This document shows, piece by piece, positions 42,607 to 54,934 of a stretch of DNA of 64,000 bases. A model generated the notes under the pieces. It was not told where the DNA came from and made no database searches. It was given only the letters and a program-made list of their open reading frames with translations. This DNA comes from Bimastos eiseni (taxonomy: Eukaryota > Annelida > Clitellata > Crassiclitellata > Lumbricidae): positions 22,240,272 through 22,304,271 of the forward strand of contig OY365813.1 of assembly GCA_959347315.1 (NCBI GenBank), written 5' to 3'. Within the stretch, counting starts at the first letter, position 1, and the number at the start of each line of letters is the position of its first letter. A program made the translations under genes and the position numbers.

Positions 42607-45119
42607 GGGCTGAACCGACACTATTCAACTTATTCAACTTTCCAAGTCATTTGCAGACAAAGAAACGTCCATTTCGACGGGTTCTAGAACGCTTGTCGCA
42701 TGATGTTGAATACTGTGATACTCCTGCTCATGTTCCTGTTGCTCTTGAGATGACTGGAACGAATTCTACTGAACAATCACCGTCTACTAGCAGCAAAACT
42801 CTAATAACAGATGACCATTCATACGTTTTGCAGTCACCAAAACGGATCAAACGTAAGCTGGATATAGCACTAAGTGCTCTGGTTGCTGGTCGGAAAAAAC
42901 TTAAACTTGCACAGCAGTGCAACCGACGGTTGCAAAAGAAAATAACAAACTTTAAAGATCTTCTAGCAGATATGCAAAAAAGCAGTTGATAACAGAACAT
43001 GCTAAGCAGAATTTGTTATCTTCGTTTGAAGATTCTGCTTTGGCTCATATAACTAAACGGATGAGAAGTGCCGCTTCTGGGAAGATCAAAACTAAGTATC
43101 CTCTGGGCTATGAAATTTTGCTTTATCACTACACTTTTATTCTGCTAAAGCATACGACTTTGTCTGAAGCCAGTTTGGAAACTGTCTTCCGCATCCAAAA
43201 ACACTGGCGAATTGGTATAGCTGCGTAGATGGAAGCCCTGGCTTCCATGACGAGGTCTTTGCAGCTTTACGAAGTATGGCTGAAAGTCAGGCAGAAAAGC
43301 AACTTGTGTGTTCGCTGATGATGAATGAGATAGCCATTCGAATGCAGGTGGAGTGGGATGGTAGAAGATTTGTTGGTTACGTCGATATGGATGTAGCTGT
43401 TGAGGATAATAGTAGCCTTCCTGTAGCCAGAGAAGCACTGGTCATGATGATTGTTAGTATGAGAGAGCATTGGAAGGTACCGGTAGCATACTTTTTAATT
43501 GATGGCCTGCAAGGTAAGGAGCGTGCCAATCTGGTCCAAATTTGTTTGCAAAATTGCATGACGCTGGAGTCTCTATTAGGTCACTCACATTTGATGGAAG
43601 TTCTGCAAACTGTACCATGGCACAGCAACTTGGAGCAAAGCTAAATGCTGAACTGCCTCTATCCAGCTTTGAGCATCCCTCAGATTCAAACCAAAGAGTC
43701 CATATTTTCCTTGATGCTTGCCACGTGGTAAAATTAATGCGGAATATGTTAGCTGATAAAGGGGTTCTGTTAGATGCTGATGGTCATGAAATTATGTGGA
43801 CATACATTGAGAAGTTGCAAACACTACAGACCACGGAAGGTTTACGAGCAGGGAACAAGTTGCATGAGAGACATGTCGAATGGAGACAGCAGAAAATGAA
43901 AGTGAAATTGGCTGTTCAGGCTCTAAGTGCTTCTGTAGCTAATGCTTTGGAGTTCTGTCAGACCACACTAAAGATGCCTCAGTTTCAAGGATGTGAAGCT
44001 ACAGTTAAATTTATTCGAACAGTCGATCGACTGTTTGATCTTCTCAATAGTCGCAATCCCATTGCCCATGGATACAAGGCACCAATGCGCATGACAAATG
44101 AGGCTGTCTGGAGACCTTTCGTTGCTGAAGCACAAGGGTACTTGCGTGGATTGAAATTGCCTTCTGGACAACTGGTAAGCCAGAGTTTGCGCAAGACTGC
44201 TGTTATTGGTTTTATATTGTCCAGCACGAGTGCAGTGTCCTTATTTGACACACTTGTGAAGAATGAATCTGTTTTGAAATATCTTTTGATGTATAAAGTT
44301 AGTCAGGACCATCTTGAGCTCTTTTTCAGTGCTGTGAGATGCCGTGGAGGATGGAATAATAACCCATCAGCTGTTCATTTAAAAGCAACTTGGAAGAGAC
44401 TACTCACACATCAGCAGTTGAAGGAAGTAAAAACTGGCAACTGTGTTGCACAGTGTTAATGATTTCTTCTAAAATTGACAGACAGGAGAAGTCAGATGTA
44501 GCCACTGTTGCATCTCTACGACTCGCTGATGCCTTAGGCAAACTAATCGATGAAAGCAAGGATTCTGAAACATATGGACCACAGGTTGATATTGGCTCGT
44601 TGTCTAACTTTGTAGAAAATGTTGTGGTCTATATTGCTGGTTTCGTTGTTCGCAAGTTGACAAAACATCTTCCATGCAATGACTGTAGAGCTGTTCTGCT
44701 TTGGAACAAAGTCATGGATGAACTATTTCCTAAAGATTTTGGACTTCTGGAGATCAAAGATCGTGGAGGTCCTACTACGTCCTTCTCACGATGTTGTACG
44801 GATTTGCAAAACTACAGAGTCGCACTTCAGAAGTAGGATGGGTCCAAAGGAAAAGCCACTTATTGCTTCAAGTCTTAAAACTGCCCTAACTGCTGATGTC
44901 CTCCAGTCCTTTATTGGGAGTAACATTTTTTCTGCCCTAATGGACCATTGCATTGAAACTGAGCCAGTTAGGGATCACCGGGTTCTACTCATAAAGGCAG
45001 TAGTTGACGATTACCTTACCTGTCGTCTGCATCACCAAGGGAAATGCTTCACAAGAAGCATTCATGAACATAATAAACGATCTAAACTAAATAAAACTGT
45101 GATTTTTAGTGGCCAGTAG
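42607..45119 (+). pseudogene. P-element/THAP9-like transposase, main exon, few lesions
   Basis: It follows acceptor TGTATTTATTTTTTAG. Frames in order give AEPTLFNLFNFPSHLQTKKR, a coiled region (KRIKRKLDIALSALVAGRKK), LPHPKTLANWYSCVDGSPGF, YVDMDVAVEDNSSLPVAREA, VPVAYFLIDGLQGKERANLV, LTFDGSSANCTMAQQLGAKL, FLDACHVVKLMRNMLADKGV and YKVSQDHLELFFSAVRCRGG. Then come VYIAGFVVRKL and a C-terminus ending KLNKTVIFSGQ-stop at 45119. This is the THAP9/P-transposase order (RNase H-like catalytic core with GTP-binding insertion, DHLExFFSxxR block). Lesions: single-base shifts near 42976 (A run), 43113 (T run), 43550 (A run), 44450 and 44775 (C pair), plus TGA for CGA at about 43192. It may be a recent pseudogene or contain read errors. 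Confidence 0.85.
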
Positions 45120-45497
45120 AAAAGACATGTGGTATCTTAACTGATCTGCCTCTGTATAGCCATCAAAATATGTTATCTCAAGAATTCAACCTTAATCTTA
45201 GGTAGTATGACCATTGACTGCATTGCAATGTTGCTGAATTGCATAATTAACTAGATCGAGTGTAAATTTGGGAATAGTGACAGAAAGGAGTTTCTATTCT
45301 ATCATTAAGCCATCCATTTAGGACGCAGTTTACTGCATTTAAAAATGGTACATAATGTTGATTTCTGTAAAATAGACTTTAATACAGACTACGCATTAAC
45401 ATATACTTGTACTTAAGACTGTGTACAGCATCAATTATATTTGTGTGACTGCGGATGGTGAAATTACTGATTCTATCACCGTGCCAGTTTCGGAGAT
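45120..45497. other. 3' flank of the transposase gene
   Basis: No clear inverted terminal repeat could be paired with the left side. AATAAA-like words occur at 45071 (inside the coding end). Otherwise nothing. Confidence 0.4.
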
Positions 45498-45600
45498 GCC
45501 TTAAGACTTTTCTGTTCCCTTGCCCATGCACAGATGCCCGTTGATAGAGCTGTTGATTTGAGCGGCCCCATATAAATGCTTGACTACATTACAATTATGA
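45498..45600 (+). mobile_element. SINE-like repeat, second copy (CTGTTCCCTTGCCC family)
   Basis: TCTGTTCCCTTGCCCATGCA, then CAGATGCCCGTTGATAGAGC and ATAAATGCTTGACTACATTA. The partner is 31443-31535, same orientation. Confidence 0.65.
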
Positions 45601-45814
45601 TTACTGTAAGTTCTCCCTTTGATGCCTTTGTGTTTCCAGTATTGCCTCTGGCATTAAATGCTGTTGTTTTATTTCTAAGCTGTGTCTGTGTCAAATAACC
45701 TAATACATGAATTTTGATTGATATAAACATTATTGCCTGTATATTGTGCATGCTTTTGGTGTACAATAACATGACAAGAGCTTGAAGTGATTTTAAGGAC
45801 CTTTAATTACCTTA

Positions 45815-46022
45815 GATATGTGTTAAGCAAACGAAAGAGTGCTATCAATGGTAACGCCTAAATTATGAACACTAGTTGTGAAGGTTGTAAAAATACTAGT
45901 TGTGTGCTCTGTATTATTTCCATCAAAGTTACTGGAAAAACTGTGACCTGCATGTAATAAACAAAGAAGTGTTGATTTCTTTTTAACGACTAGCTGTGGG
46001 GTTACTGTGATAACAAAGACCA
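45815..46022 (-). mobile_element. CR1/L2-like LINE fragment
   Basis: Minus-strand residues FTTSVHNLGVTIDSTLSF, preceded by LVVKKKSTLLCLLHAGHSF, match the CR1/L2 block SVxNLGVxxDSxLSF that follows the LN..KTE motif. It is truncated on both sides. Confidence 0.65.
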
Positions 46023-46362
46023 TTAGCGTCGCCCTCCTTTTTTTCCAGGCGTGGGACTAGCACTGGCATGAACTATGCCCAAATGGGCAATGCATTGATG
46101 TCCGATGGCGGAGGTACATAAAGAAGTAGGAATGACAAAAATCACTTTAATGGTGCTAAACCAGCATTTGATCATGCATACACGTGCTAGCCGTCTAAAG
46201 TTAGGGTCAAAGTCGCTTTGCGATTGTGACTTCACATTGGCCTGCAGAGAAGATGCGCCATACTCCCTCTAGTGCTATTTATAACCTCATTGGTTGGCCC
46301 ATTGAACTGGGTCGGCGATGGCTCCATAGATATGCACACCATATTAAGATTATATACTAGGA

Positions 46363-46584
46363 AGATGTGACACTTCCTATCTCCTCTGTGTATCTGACTG
46401 TTCACGTCACCTATCTTTAAATCGATTGTCGTCGCTAAGATACCACTAAGATACCACTAAGCCAATCGCTAAGTGGCGCTGCTGAATCGACTATGCCATT
46501 CGCGCCACGTAGCGAATGGCATAGACGAGTTTGTGCTTTGACCACCCAGATCAAATACACAGCGAGATAGGAAGTGTCATATCT
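46363..46584. mobile_element. 222-bp MITE with internal hairpin
   Basis: The ends AGATGTGACACTTCCTATCT and the complement AGATATGACACTTCCTATCT match at 19 of 20 bp, extending imperfectly into CGCTGTGTAT. In the centre, CTATGCCATTCGC (46491-46503) pairs perfectly with GCGAATGGCATAG (46512-46524). AGATACCACTA is tandemly duplicated at 46437-46460. The target duplication is unclear (TAG or shorter). Confidence 0.75.
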
Positions 46585-47408
46585 TAGTCTACGACTTTAC
46601 CATCTTTGCTTTGGCTATCACAGAAAGTTCTTGGCTAAGAAGAGGGTTGTTGGCTGTTGGTGTCTGGTTCCAACGGGAGACCGGAAGTGGTGTGGTACAA
46701 GGGAGTCAGTATAATGGATAGTAGTGAACTGCAAACAAGACAGGATCTAGGCGCTTTCATGAGCTGTCGGCTATGATTTTGAGCAATTATTTCGTTAATT
46801 TTGGTGTATTTGCAAGATTTTGGGCTTTTGAATGCATAAAATAAAAGTTGTAATTTTGAAATATCGGCCTATGCTTGCTGCTTTCAACTACCGCGAAGCT
46901 TCATGATGGTTCCAGAAGTGCCGGCACAATGTAAGTGGATACCATATTGTGGTAGAAGCCTGTGTTTATAGCGTGGATTTTCTGCGGCTGAAAGTTAGGC
47001 CTAAAACGCACAGAAAATTACTTCTGCGGCTGAAAGTTCTTCGTGTATTTCTACGAACGACACTAACTCTGACCCTAATCGACCCTCAGGATGCCTAACC
47101 TAATCCTAACCGATCCTCACGATGCCTAATCTGACCCTAAACGACCCTCACGACGCATAATTACAAATTTCAGGAGTTTTTGCGTATCAGAGGACTTTAC
47201 TCGCTAAATTTTGTATGGGTTCGGCCGTAGAACGAATTTGTTGTTTTTTTCGGGCCGAAGTTTCGGCCGCAGATGATTTATCCGTAGTTATATTGTTATT
47301 CTGGGTTTGCAGTCAACAATTGGAGCTTTTTGTTGTTTTTCATTACTTTGCAACCCTAAAATTCTGCGTGGTGTGTGTATGCCTCTGGTGCGTATCAATA
47401 GTCCAGAT
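46585..47408. other. Intergenic; relative of the nested TA element at 47020-47240
   Basis: 47040-47160 has four GACCCTAAYCGACCCTCASG-type units. The flanking TTTCAGGAGTTTTTGCGTAT and GGACTTTACTCGC match the complement of 3830-3910. An inverted termini pair was not found here, so this copy is truncated. Confidence 0.6.
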
Positions 47409-47487
47409 TAACCCTAACCCCTCCTAAGGCAGCTGTGAGAGGCCAAATTTAATGCGTTTGATATAATAATTGGAGGGGTAAGGGTTA
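47409..47487. mobile_element. 79-bp mini-MITE with telomere-like inverted ends
   Basis: TAACCCTAACCCCTCC at the left and GGAGGGGTAAGGGTTA at the right pair at 15 of 16 positions. The core contains AATTTAATGCGTTTGATA. A second copy at 61923-62010 shares ends and core. Confidence 0.6.
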
Positions 47488-49128
47488 TGTAAGGGGTAAC
47501 GCGCCTGCAGAATGAATGGTGGCGCAGCGGCCTTGATCGTAACAAGCACTTTTGCTGATCTTTTCATGGACTGCTCAATAGATCTATATGTACTATGTAG
47601 GCCCTTTATACTTAATATACTTGAATAAATATACCTGGCAAGGGCCTAGTAGAGATCACCAATTCTTATTTTGACCTGCATTTTTCCTGTCACTTTTAGT
47701 ATAGGACCATTGAGAATTAACCAAGGACATTAATTAATTCATGAAATTAAGTTAATTAACAATTTGCTTTAATGCTATTATGATGACATAATAGTATGAA
47801 TGGCCGTTTGATCCTATTGTGTTGAGTTATTATTTTGTACAATCATTGTTCATTATTCACTGATTATTGTCCTTTTGTTATATCTTAGTGATATATCTAA
47901 GAGGAGGATTGTTTTTAATGAAAAGATGTTTCTGTTAAGGAAGATGATGATGATGATAACATTGTTTTATTGTTTTATGATAGACCACATCATGACTTAA
48001 AAGAATATGAATGGCTATTGGCTTGAGTAACTATATATTGTGTTTAGCCTGTTAGTTGCTTTCAGCTAATCATTTGCCAACGATTTATATAGAGTCATAG
48101 AGGATAATGACATTAGCCTGTGAAGATGGGGGGATCGGCAGCTCAAAACATGGTCATGATTGGAATCAATTCCATTCAGTTGCTGGGCATAGGTGTCTCT
48201 AGCTCTTTCTGTCTGTCTGTCTCTCTCTGTCTCTCTCTCCCTGTGACTGTTTGTCCTGCTCAATCTCTCTCCCCGTGTGACTGGCTGTAAGGTCGGCTCA
48301 GTTCATTTCAATGCCTCATATTTTTCTCATATTAATATAGATGACATCAATAACAGCAATTATTTATAATGGCAATTTAGTCAATGTATTCTATTGCACC
48401 CATTTTCTATATACACTCAGTAAGCTATATCTGGCAACAGCATGCATGCCTGCTGGCCATTGTTATACCAGACACTGATGATCAACAATTTTCCAGGCCA
48501 TGCTTACAATCTTATACTTCTGTGCCTATCAGACATTGAGTCTAAGATTGTAATCGAGTATTCGAACGTGAAGGATCCCAGAAGTATAAAAGGAAACAAC
48601 TAATTACTCGCTTTGCAGTTTGCCATCATAATTGCTTTAACAATGGATTGAAATGGGAGCTATTTTGTTTTACCATGCTGCCTGACAGTTGCAAAATTCT
48701 AAAGCTTTGACTTCACCAGAATAAAACATACACCTTTTAACACTTTAATTCAGTTGCCTTTTGAGGATCCCTTGCCCAGCAGAATCTTGACTGATCTGTT
48801 CCAAAGTGACTCTCCTTTCATAACTGGTGTATTTTGATCACCTAAGGGACTATTAATACCTTGGTAAGTAAGGCTGATTATAGATAATAAAATAATGATA
48901 ACAGTTGCAACAACAATTAGAACAACATCAATAACAATAATAATAATAATGGTATATAGTGTCTTGTTTTTGTTTCCAGATGTGATGGAGAATTGCTCCA
49001 AGGGGGTTGGGAGGAAGGAAATGAAGATGAAGTTTCCTTCCCATCAGTTGAGGGTGTGATCGATTGCCTTTTGTTCTTCTTTATGTTTTTTTGTATTTTT
49101 ATGATTGCACCTGGTCGCCCACAGAGAG
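47488..49128. other. Intergenic, simple repeats only
   Basis: TCTG/TCTC repeats at 48207-48245 and an AATAAT run at 48932-48952. No supported gene. Confidence 0.5.
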
Positions 49129-49320
49129 ACGTACATATAGACAGCCAGACAGAAAGACATACATGTAGACAGCCAGACAGAAAGACATACATGTAGACAG
49201 CCAGACAGAAAGACGTACATGTGGACACACAGACAGACAGACAACAGATGGACGGGCGGACGGGCGGGCAGACAGACAGATAGCATGCATGCATACATAC
49301 AAACATACATACATGTCGAC
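49129..49320. repeat. 28-bp tandem repeat (three copies) plus CAGA/CATA repeats
   Basis: Three copies of a 28-bp unit built from ACATACATGTAGACAGCC and AGACAGAAAG lie at about 49129-49213, then ACAGACAGAC and CATACATACA runs. Confidence 0.85.
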
Positions 49321-49925
49321 AGACGGACAGACCACTTCATTGTTCTTAGCCTCGGCATATATGAAGGCGAATAACTAGTAGCTTTATGGGGCGCTATGTA
49401 AATGTTTCTTAACGAATGAATGATTGATGGCACAGGCGACTACGTAGCGGATTTCTTGGATTGACGGGTTTTAGGGGGCTCGTTTCCAACACGTCCAACA
49501 AGTAACAAGTAGAGTATCCCAGTGTGAAATGGTAGGGCAAACTGCCGTGCATGCTAAGGGTTGTACACGTAGCCTGCCTTAATAGACGCCACGTGTGGTA
49601 AGAAAGACTCCATCTCCTGTGTCATTAACACCTGTTGCTGATTTCTCCTGCCGCAGCATTCCTTTGTCTTAAATTTAAGACAATTCTGCATCGATTTCAC
49701 GTCAAAAGCCGACGTAAACAGAGGCATCAATTAAAAAAATTTCGAGTCACGGGAGAGTGCGGGGAGTACGATTGCAGGCGAGGGAGTTCTATGACCAGGT
49801 GTTCGGTGCATGACAGGGTCAACAACGTTAGCGGCGTTTCACTAACTGCCTTGGGCTAATGATATGAGATTTTTATGCAATAGGGCTGAACGTTGCGGCG
49901 GAGAGAGGGTGGAATGCCATTGATA
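49321..49925. other. Intergenic with SINE-like end
   Basis: GGGGCGCTATGTAAATGTTT at 49388 is a TATAAATG-type SINE end. 49635-49855 is open for 74 codons on plus after a CTCCTGCCGCAG acceptor-like site, but it is not recognised and has no donor. Confidence 0.4.
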
Positions 49926-49939
49926 AGATGTCGTCCTAC

Positions 49940-50374
49940 CTCTACGTCTGTGTGTCTGTCTGTCTGTCTGTGTGTGTGTCTGTATGCCGGTCTCTATGTC
50001 TGAATTTCTCTGTATGGCTCTGTGTCTGTCTCTTTGTCTGTCTCTTTGTCTGTATGTGCCAATCGATTGCTGGTGTCTAGAACGGAGGCTGGGCTGCGCA
50101 GGCGCGTAGGTTGGTAGGTGAGGAAGTGGGTGGATGGGTTGATGAACTATAGATGGATAGATGGTGTGAAAAGGTGGGTTGGTGAATTGATGGATGGAAG
50201 GAGGACAAGCAGATGGATGGATGTATTGGTAGAACGTGCGGATGGGTGGTGTGAATAGATGGGAGGACTGGTGATAGATAGTTTGTTAGATTGATAGATC
50301 GATTTTAGAGTCTATAGTGGATATATATGAATTGAGCTTGTATGGCTGGCTGATACGTGGGTGGATGGATGCTA

Positions 50375-50405
<31 letters not shown>

Positions 50406-50500
50406 CGACCGACAGACAGACATATGGCAGACGGACAGAGTACTAGAGAAGCAGATTGTAGACATACATACATGTATAGTCAGACAGACAGACAGAACGA
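49940..50500. repeat. TCTG, GATG and CAGA tetranucleotide repeats
   Basis: TCTGTCTG at 49950-50060, GGATGGATG-like at 50110-50230, CAGACAGA at 50375-50425 and 50480-50500. Confidence 0.85.
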
Positions 50501-51640
50501 TAGACTAACTGGTGCATAATGAAGAGAAATTAATTGTCCAGAAAGCGTGTCAAATATAGCTCAATGAAGATAAAAATGTTATTAATGTTGATTGCCCGTA
50601 TTGCTGATGTAGGTTGAGAACGACTTCTGGTCAAGAAGAACCGTTTCCTCTGCCTAAGCGGTTGCGAGCAGAGTAGTCAACACGATTGTCTATCGCAATT
50701 CGCTCTTCATTTCAACTTTTTGTCTCTGCTGAAAGGGAGTTCATTGAAAAGGTATGAGTCTGCTTTATGCCTTTGTTGTTTATTTCCTCACCGAGCCAAT
50801 AGGTAATGCTTACCGAACGGAACCAGCCAGCCGACATGCAGTGGATATATTTTGGACCAGCCCTAGTATTTTTTATAAGTAAGTTCATTGCTTGGGCCGG
50901 GGAGGTCGAACTTGCAGTAGTCAATAGGTCGACCTCAGACATGCTGTATGCATATACGGCTTGCCTTTTTGGATTATGTCCTCTCTTTAGCTCTTCTTGT
51001 TATTTCTTCGACAAGTTTTCTGAGGGTTTCTACCCCAAAGTTTTGGTGTGAAGCTTATGCCCACAATAAGGACTTGTCTAATTTGTTAGGGTGGATATCT
51101 AGAGGGTCGGGAGGTGGGTATGTGCTCTAGAGACCCGCCCGGATGCCCGCCCTTAGACTTGCACGTTTTCTGCCCCGCGCGGTTGCGTTGCGGGCTTTGT
51201 TGTTGTGACTTTTTGGAAAATGTTTACTTTTTGAGAATTCGAGACACTCTGACTCATTAGAAGGTTTCTTCTTAACCGTGGAAGTTTCAAGTTTGAATCT
51301 TGGATCTTGAATCTTGGTGTTGTTTGGCGTGGTCGCGATTCTTTGCAGGTAAGGGTTTTTATTCCCTTCGTTCTTAGCCACCTCAAATGTCTAGACAGGA
51401 GACAAAATGAAAATTTAGGGTACTTTTTAAGTCGCCATTTTGTTTTACTACTTGGTACTAAAAATTTCTTTCGTCTCACAATTTCCTTGGTGTCGTGGAT
51501 ATCGTAAACTGGGTTGATTGGTCATGTTTTGCATTTGGAGGGGTTTAGAGTCTTTGGCGGTGATCTTTAAATAGGATTTGGACTTTGGAGCTGATTTTTG
51601 AGAATTTTGAATCAGAATTTTGCTGGTTTTAGGCGAGTTT
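50501..51640. other. No recognisable gene
   Basis: One plus-strand frame at 50806-51051 has hydrophobic stretches (YFGPALVFFISKFIAWAG) but no splice context or family match. Left unannotated. Confidence 0.4.
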
Positions 51641-51925
51641 GCATTTATCAGTAATATTTATACTCTTTTGAGTTGGTTTTCAATAATAAGAACTTCTTTA
51701 GAGGTGATTTTTCTATAATATTTATACTCTTTGGAACAAATCTTTTAAAATTCATTTTTTCTCTTTGGGGGTGATTTTGTTCAATAATATTTGGACTCTT
51801 TGGGTGTGATTTTTCAATAAGTTTTTGGACTCTGAGTGTGATTTTTCAATTAGATTTTGACTTCTTGGAGGTGATTTTTCCATAACAGACTCTTTGGAGG
51901 TGATTTTTCAATCAGAAGATGTTTA
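51640..51925. repeat. Degenerate 35-40 bp minisatellite
   Basis: GGACTCTTTGGGTGTGATTT, then TTCAATAATATTT-like sequence, recurs about seven times with variable spacing. Confidence 0.7.
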
Positions 51926-52508
51926 AGGCTGACGCACCTAAGACCGTTTTTTTATTGCTTCCAGACACTCGGAATTGCCACCTGGAAGCAGACCGGAAAC
52001 CGTGTGCGGCTGAGTTGATTTGTGATAATTATTAGCTGCAGACCTTTGAGAGGAAGTAAAGATTTCAGGTTAGAGATATTGCTGTTGACAGTTTCTGATT
52101 AAGTATTAGCGAGGATTCAGTAATTATGCTGAACAGTGTCTGCCATGAAATATTGCCAACCACATGTAGGAAAACACTAAATCCATGTGGGATAGAAATT
52201 AAGTGTGGAAACATTCTCTCTGTGCCTCAGGAAGCTGCATTCGGACCTCCTTCGGCCTACCCTATCACTTGTTTATTATTGTTGTTTATTGTTGTTGTTT
52301 ATTGGTGTTGTTTATCGTTGTTTGTTTATTGTTGTTTATTGTTGTTTTATTGTTGTTGTTTATTATTGTTGTTTATTGCACAATACAAGTATTGCAGTTA
52401 CAGCCATGATGAATCCATTGTACAGTGCAGTAGAAGCCAAGAAAAAGCTCAATAGCTTATATGTGATTGCTGTGTCACATTGGCTCTAAGTGGCGAGCCC
52501 TTTAGTGT
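51926..52508. other. Intergenic with a TTGTTGTTTATT tract
   Basis: 52273-52378 is dominated by TTGTTTATTGTTG. CTTCCAGACACTCGGAATTGCCACCTGGAAG at 51959-51989 forms a short imperfect stem. No gene was seen. Confidence 0.5.
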
Positions 52509-52737
52509 ACGAGAAAGTGTCCCAGAAAGTGTAACAGAGAGTGTTCCAGAAAGTGTACCATAAGGTATTACAGAAAGAGTACCAGAGAGTATAACAGAAA
52601 GTGTACAAGAAAGTATAACAGAAAGAGTACCAGAGAGTATAAAAAAAATGTACCAGAAAATGTACCAGAAAGTGTAACAAAAAGTGTAACAGAATGTTCC
52701 AGAAAGTGTACACGAAAGTGCACCAGAGAGTGTATGG
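52509..52737. repeat. 12-bp tandem minisatellite
   Basis: About 18 degenerate copies of ACCAGAAAGTGT (variants AACAGAGAGTGT, TACAAGAAAGTA). Because 12 is divisible by three, all frames give short repeated peptides (YTFxYTLW on minus). This is not evidence of a gene. Confidence 0.9.
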
Positions 52738-54358
52738 GACTTTGAGTTTGTTCTCTGCCTAGGGGCCTGAGGAAAGAGAATGTGGTGCCTTGGAATAATT
52801 TACTTTAATCCATAATAAATGCCCATTTGCTGATAATACACAGGAGACCACTTTATTTGATGGATTATTCTGCCATGTGGAATCGGGTACAGGGTGACAT
52901 TGTGACTAAGAATTTGTCAAAGTCCAAATTCTTTTATTTATGTTTATTTATAGGCACTCAAGATAGCTGTTCCGTGTGACCTTGGCGGGTTTGAGCTGGT
53001 CCAGAACTTCTATTTAATGTCTGGGGTTTTTAAGTCTGATATACCGTCGGGCACAGGGTTCGATGGCATGGAGAACGTTTAGCTACTTCTAAGCTAAATT
53101 TTATTATTTTAAATAGTTAATTTTATAATCACAAAAGAGAGGAGTTCCTTAGATATCCATAGCTTCAAACATTGTTGTCTTATAATATCAGCAAATGGAT
53201 GGCGTACCGAATGCCGATACTACGATAAGAGTAAAGCTAACTCTTGAAAGTTTGAGAAGTTGTTGAGTTGAGCTGCTGGGTTAAACAGCTCAATTGAACA
53301 ATCGAACAGTTGCTACAAAATCGGGCTTTTGTGGTTGAGTCAGTCTCCTGCAGGAAGGAAAGATTCATGTTGATTGGAAAGGAGTAGAAGTCTTGGCCAT
53401 GAAATATCTCTTAGAAATGGCTTTGTTTGAGGCGTTTATCAAAATTCTTCCTTTCAAAGATATTGTGAGTTTCACATTGGGCCGAGCGACCGTGATTGCG
53501 AAATCGAACCATTCAATACTCAAGGACTCAAAGGTTGTTTGATAAGAAAATACACAGTAATAAAATATTTGGTAATCAGATCTGAGGTGAGGATCTACGG
53601 TATAGTCCTTGTCAGGCACGTTGGTTATAAAACCACGGTCTAACACTCGTAGCGCTCGCCAAATGGAGAACTTGCGATCGGGTAGACCTACTCAGAAACG
53701 ATTTCAGAGTAGAACCTGCGAACCTGCCGAGTTCAAACTTCAATTCCATACGTGGGTGTGAGTTTTAGATGCGGCACAAGTTTTAGATGTGGACGTAATT
53801 CAGCATACGACTACATGTGGAAATCTCACAGTTCTCAGAATTATGCCCACGCACTGTTCACTGAGAGTTTCTTTTTGTGGTGAATTCGGATGGCATCATT
53901 CTCAGAAACCATTCGATGCATGATTTAACTTAGTCGTCGAATGCCTCAGATTTCCACGTCAGTAGTCATTTCGACTCATTTGTCATGATCAACCGAAGTG
54001 CAGGCGGTAATTTTTTCATAGAATCCACGTCAAGCGTGGGAGTTGTGACCTTTTTATGGCCGGTGTGACTCCATCTGGCGTTCCTTGGTATGTCTTAAAG
54101 TATGAATGGGATGGTCACCTTGTTTGCATGAAGCGTATTTATTATGTATATATGGTTATTTGCAAAGCAGGTTTTAAGAGTCTCAAACTGGTGCTTGACA
54201 TGGCAGATCTAAAATGGCGTGTCTTAAGATGATATGAAAGTATTTCTTGAGCTGTCTGCATTGAAAAAGTCTACGTTTAATGGTATACTGACCGTAGGTT
54301 CCAGGAGAATGGTCCAATGAGAAAGAACTACGTGCCTTTGAGGGCCATTGAGTTAGAG
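52738..54358. other. No recognisable gene or element
   Basis: Mixed intergenic sequence of 1.6 kb. I found no splice-bounded exon, tRNA-like fold or terminal repeat. Confidence 0.45.
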
Positions 54359-54366
54359 TTGTTAGC

Positions 54367-54926
54367 CAGTGTTGGGTAAACTCACACAAGAAATGAGTTA
54401 TATCAAAACTCAACTTATGCACTTCAAAATGAGTTTAAACTCAAACTCAAATCATCCTCTATGAAATGAGTTAACTCAAACTCAGTTGTTAAATGAGTTA
54501 AATCATCAACTCACACATGTCTCATACTATAGCACACTCTAATCGAACGTTGTTCAAATCCACAGCTATCAAGAAATGGTATCATCAGTTTTTTATTTAT
54601 AATTTCTAGTATTACTGTTATTATTATCAATGAATAAATCAGGTTATTATTACTGATTCAAAGTAAACACCACAGTCCACATGTTTAACATCTCAGACAT
54701 AACTTGCATTAGCTTATTTCAACATAATACGTACTGAGTGCTGAATAGTGAGTTGATTTAATGATTTTAAAACTGACAGTTATAACTCAAACTCGCAGAA
54801 ATTATGAATTAAATCAAACTCATAACTCACACTCTTTGAGATGAGTTAACTCAAACGCATATAATCACAGCAAGTGAGTTAATTCGTGAGTTTAAACTCA
54901 TATGAGTTAGCTCATACACAACACTG
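54367..54926. mobile_element. 560-bp hAT MITE with perfect 8-bp target duplication
   Basis: It starts CAGTGTTGGGTAAACTCACA and ends GCTCATACACAACACTG. The flanks are TTGTTAGC at 54359-54366 and 54927-54934, identical. Both halves are packed with AACTCA/TGAGTT motifs in mirrored orientation, about 20 in all. No coding capacity. Confidence 0.92.
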
Positions 54927-54934
54927 TTGTTAGC

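Noticed and set aside
50806..51051. Hydrophobic 81-codon frame as a membrane protein
   Set aside because: No splice sites, codon bias or recognisable family.
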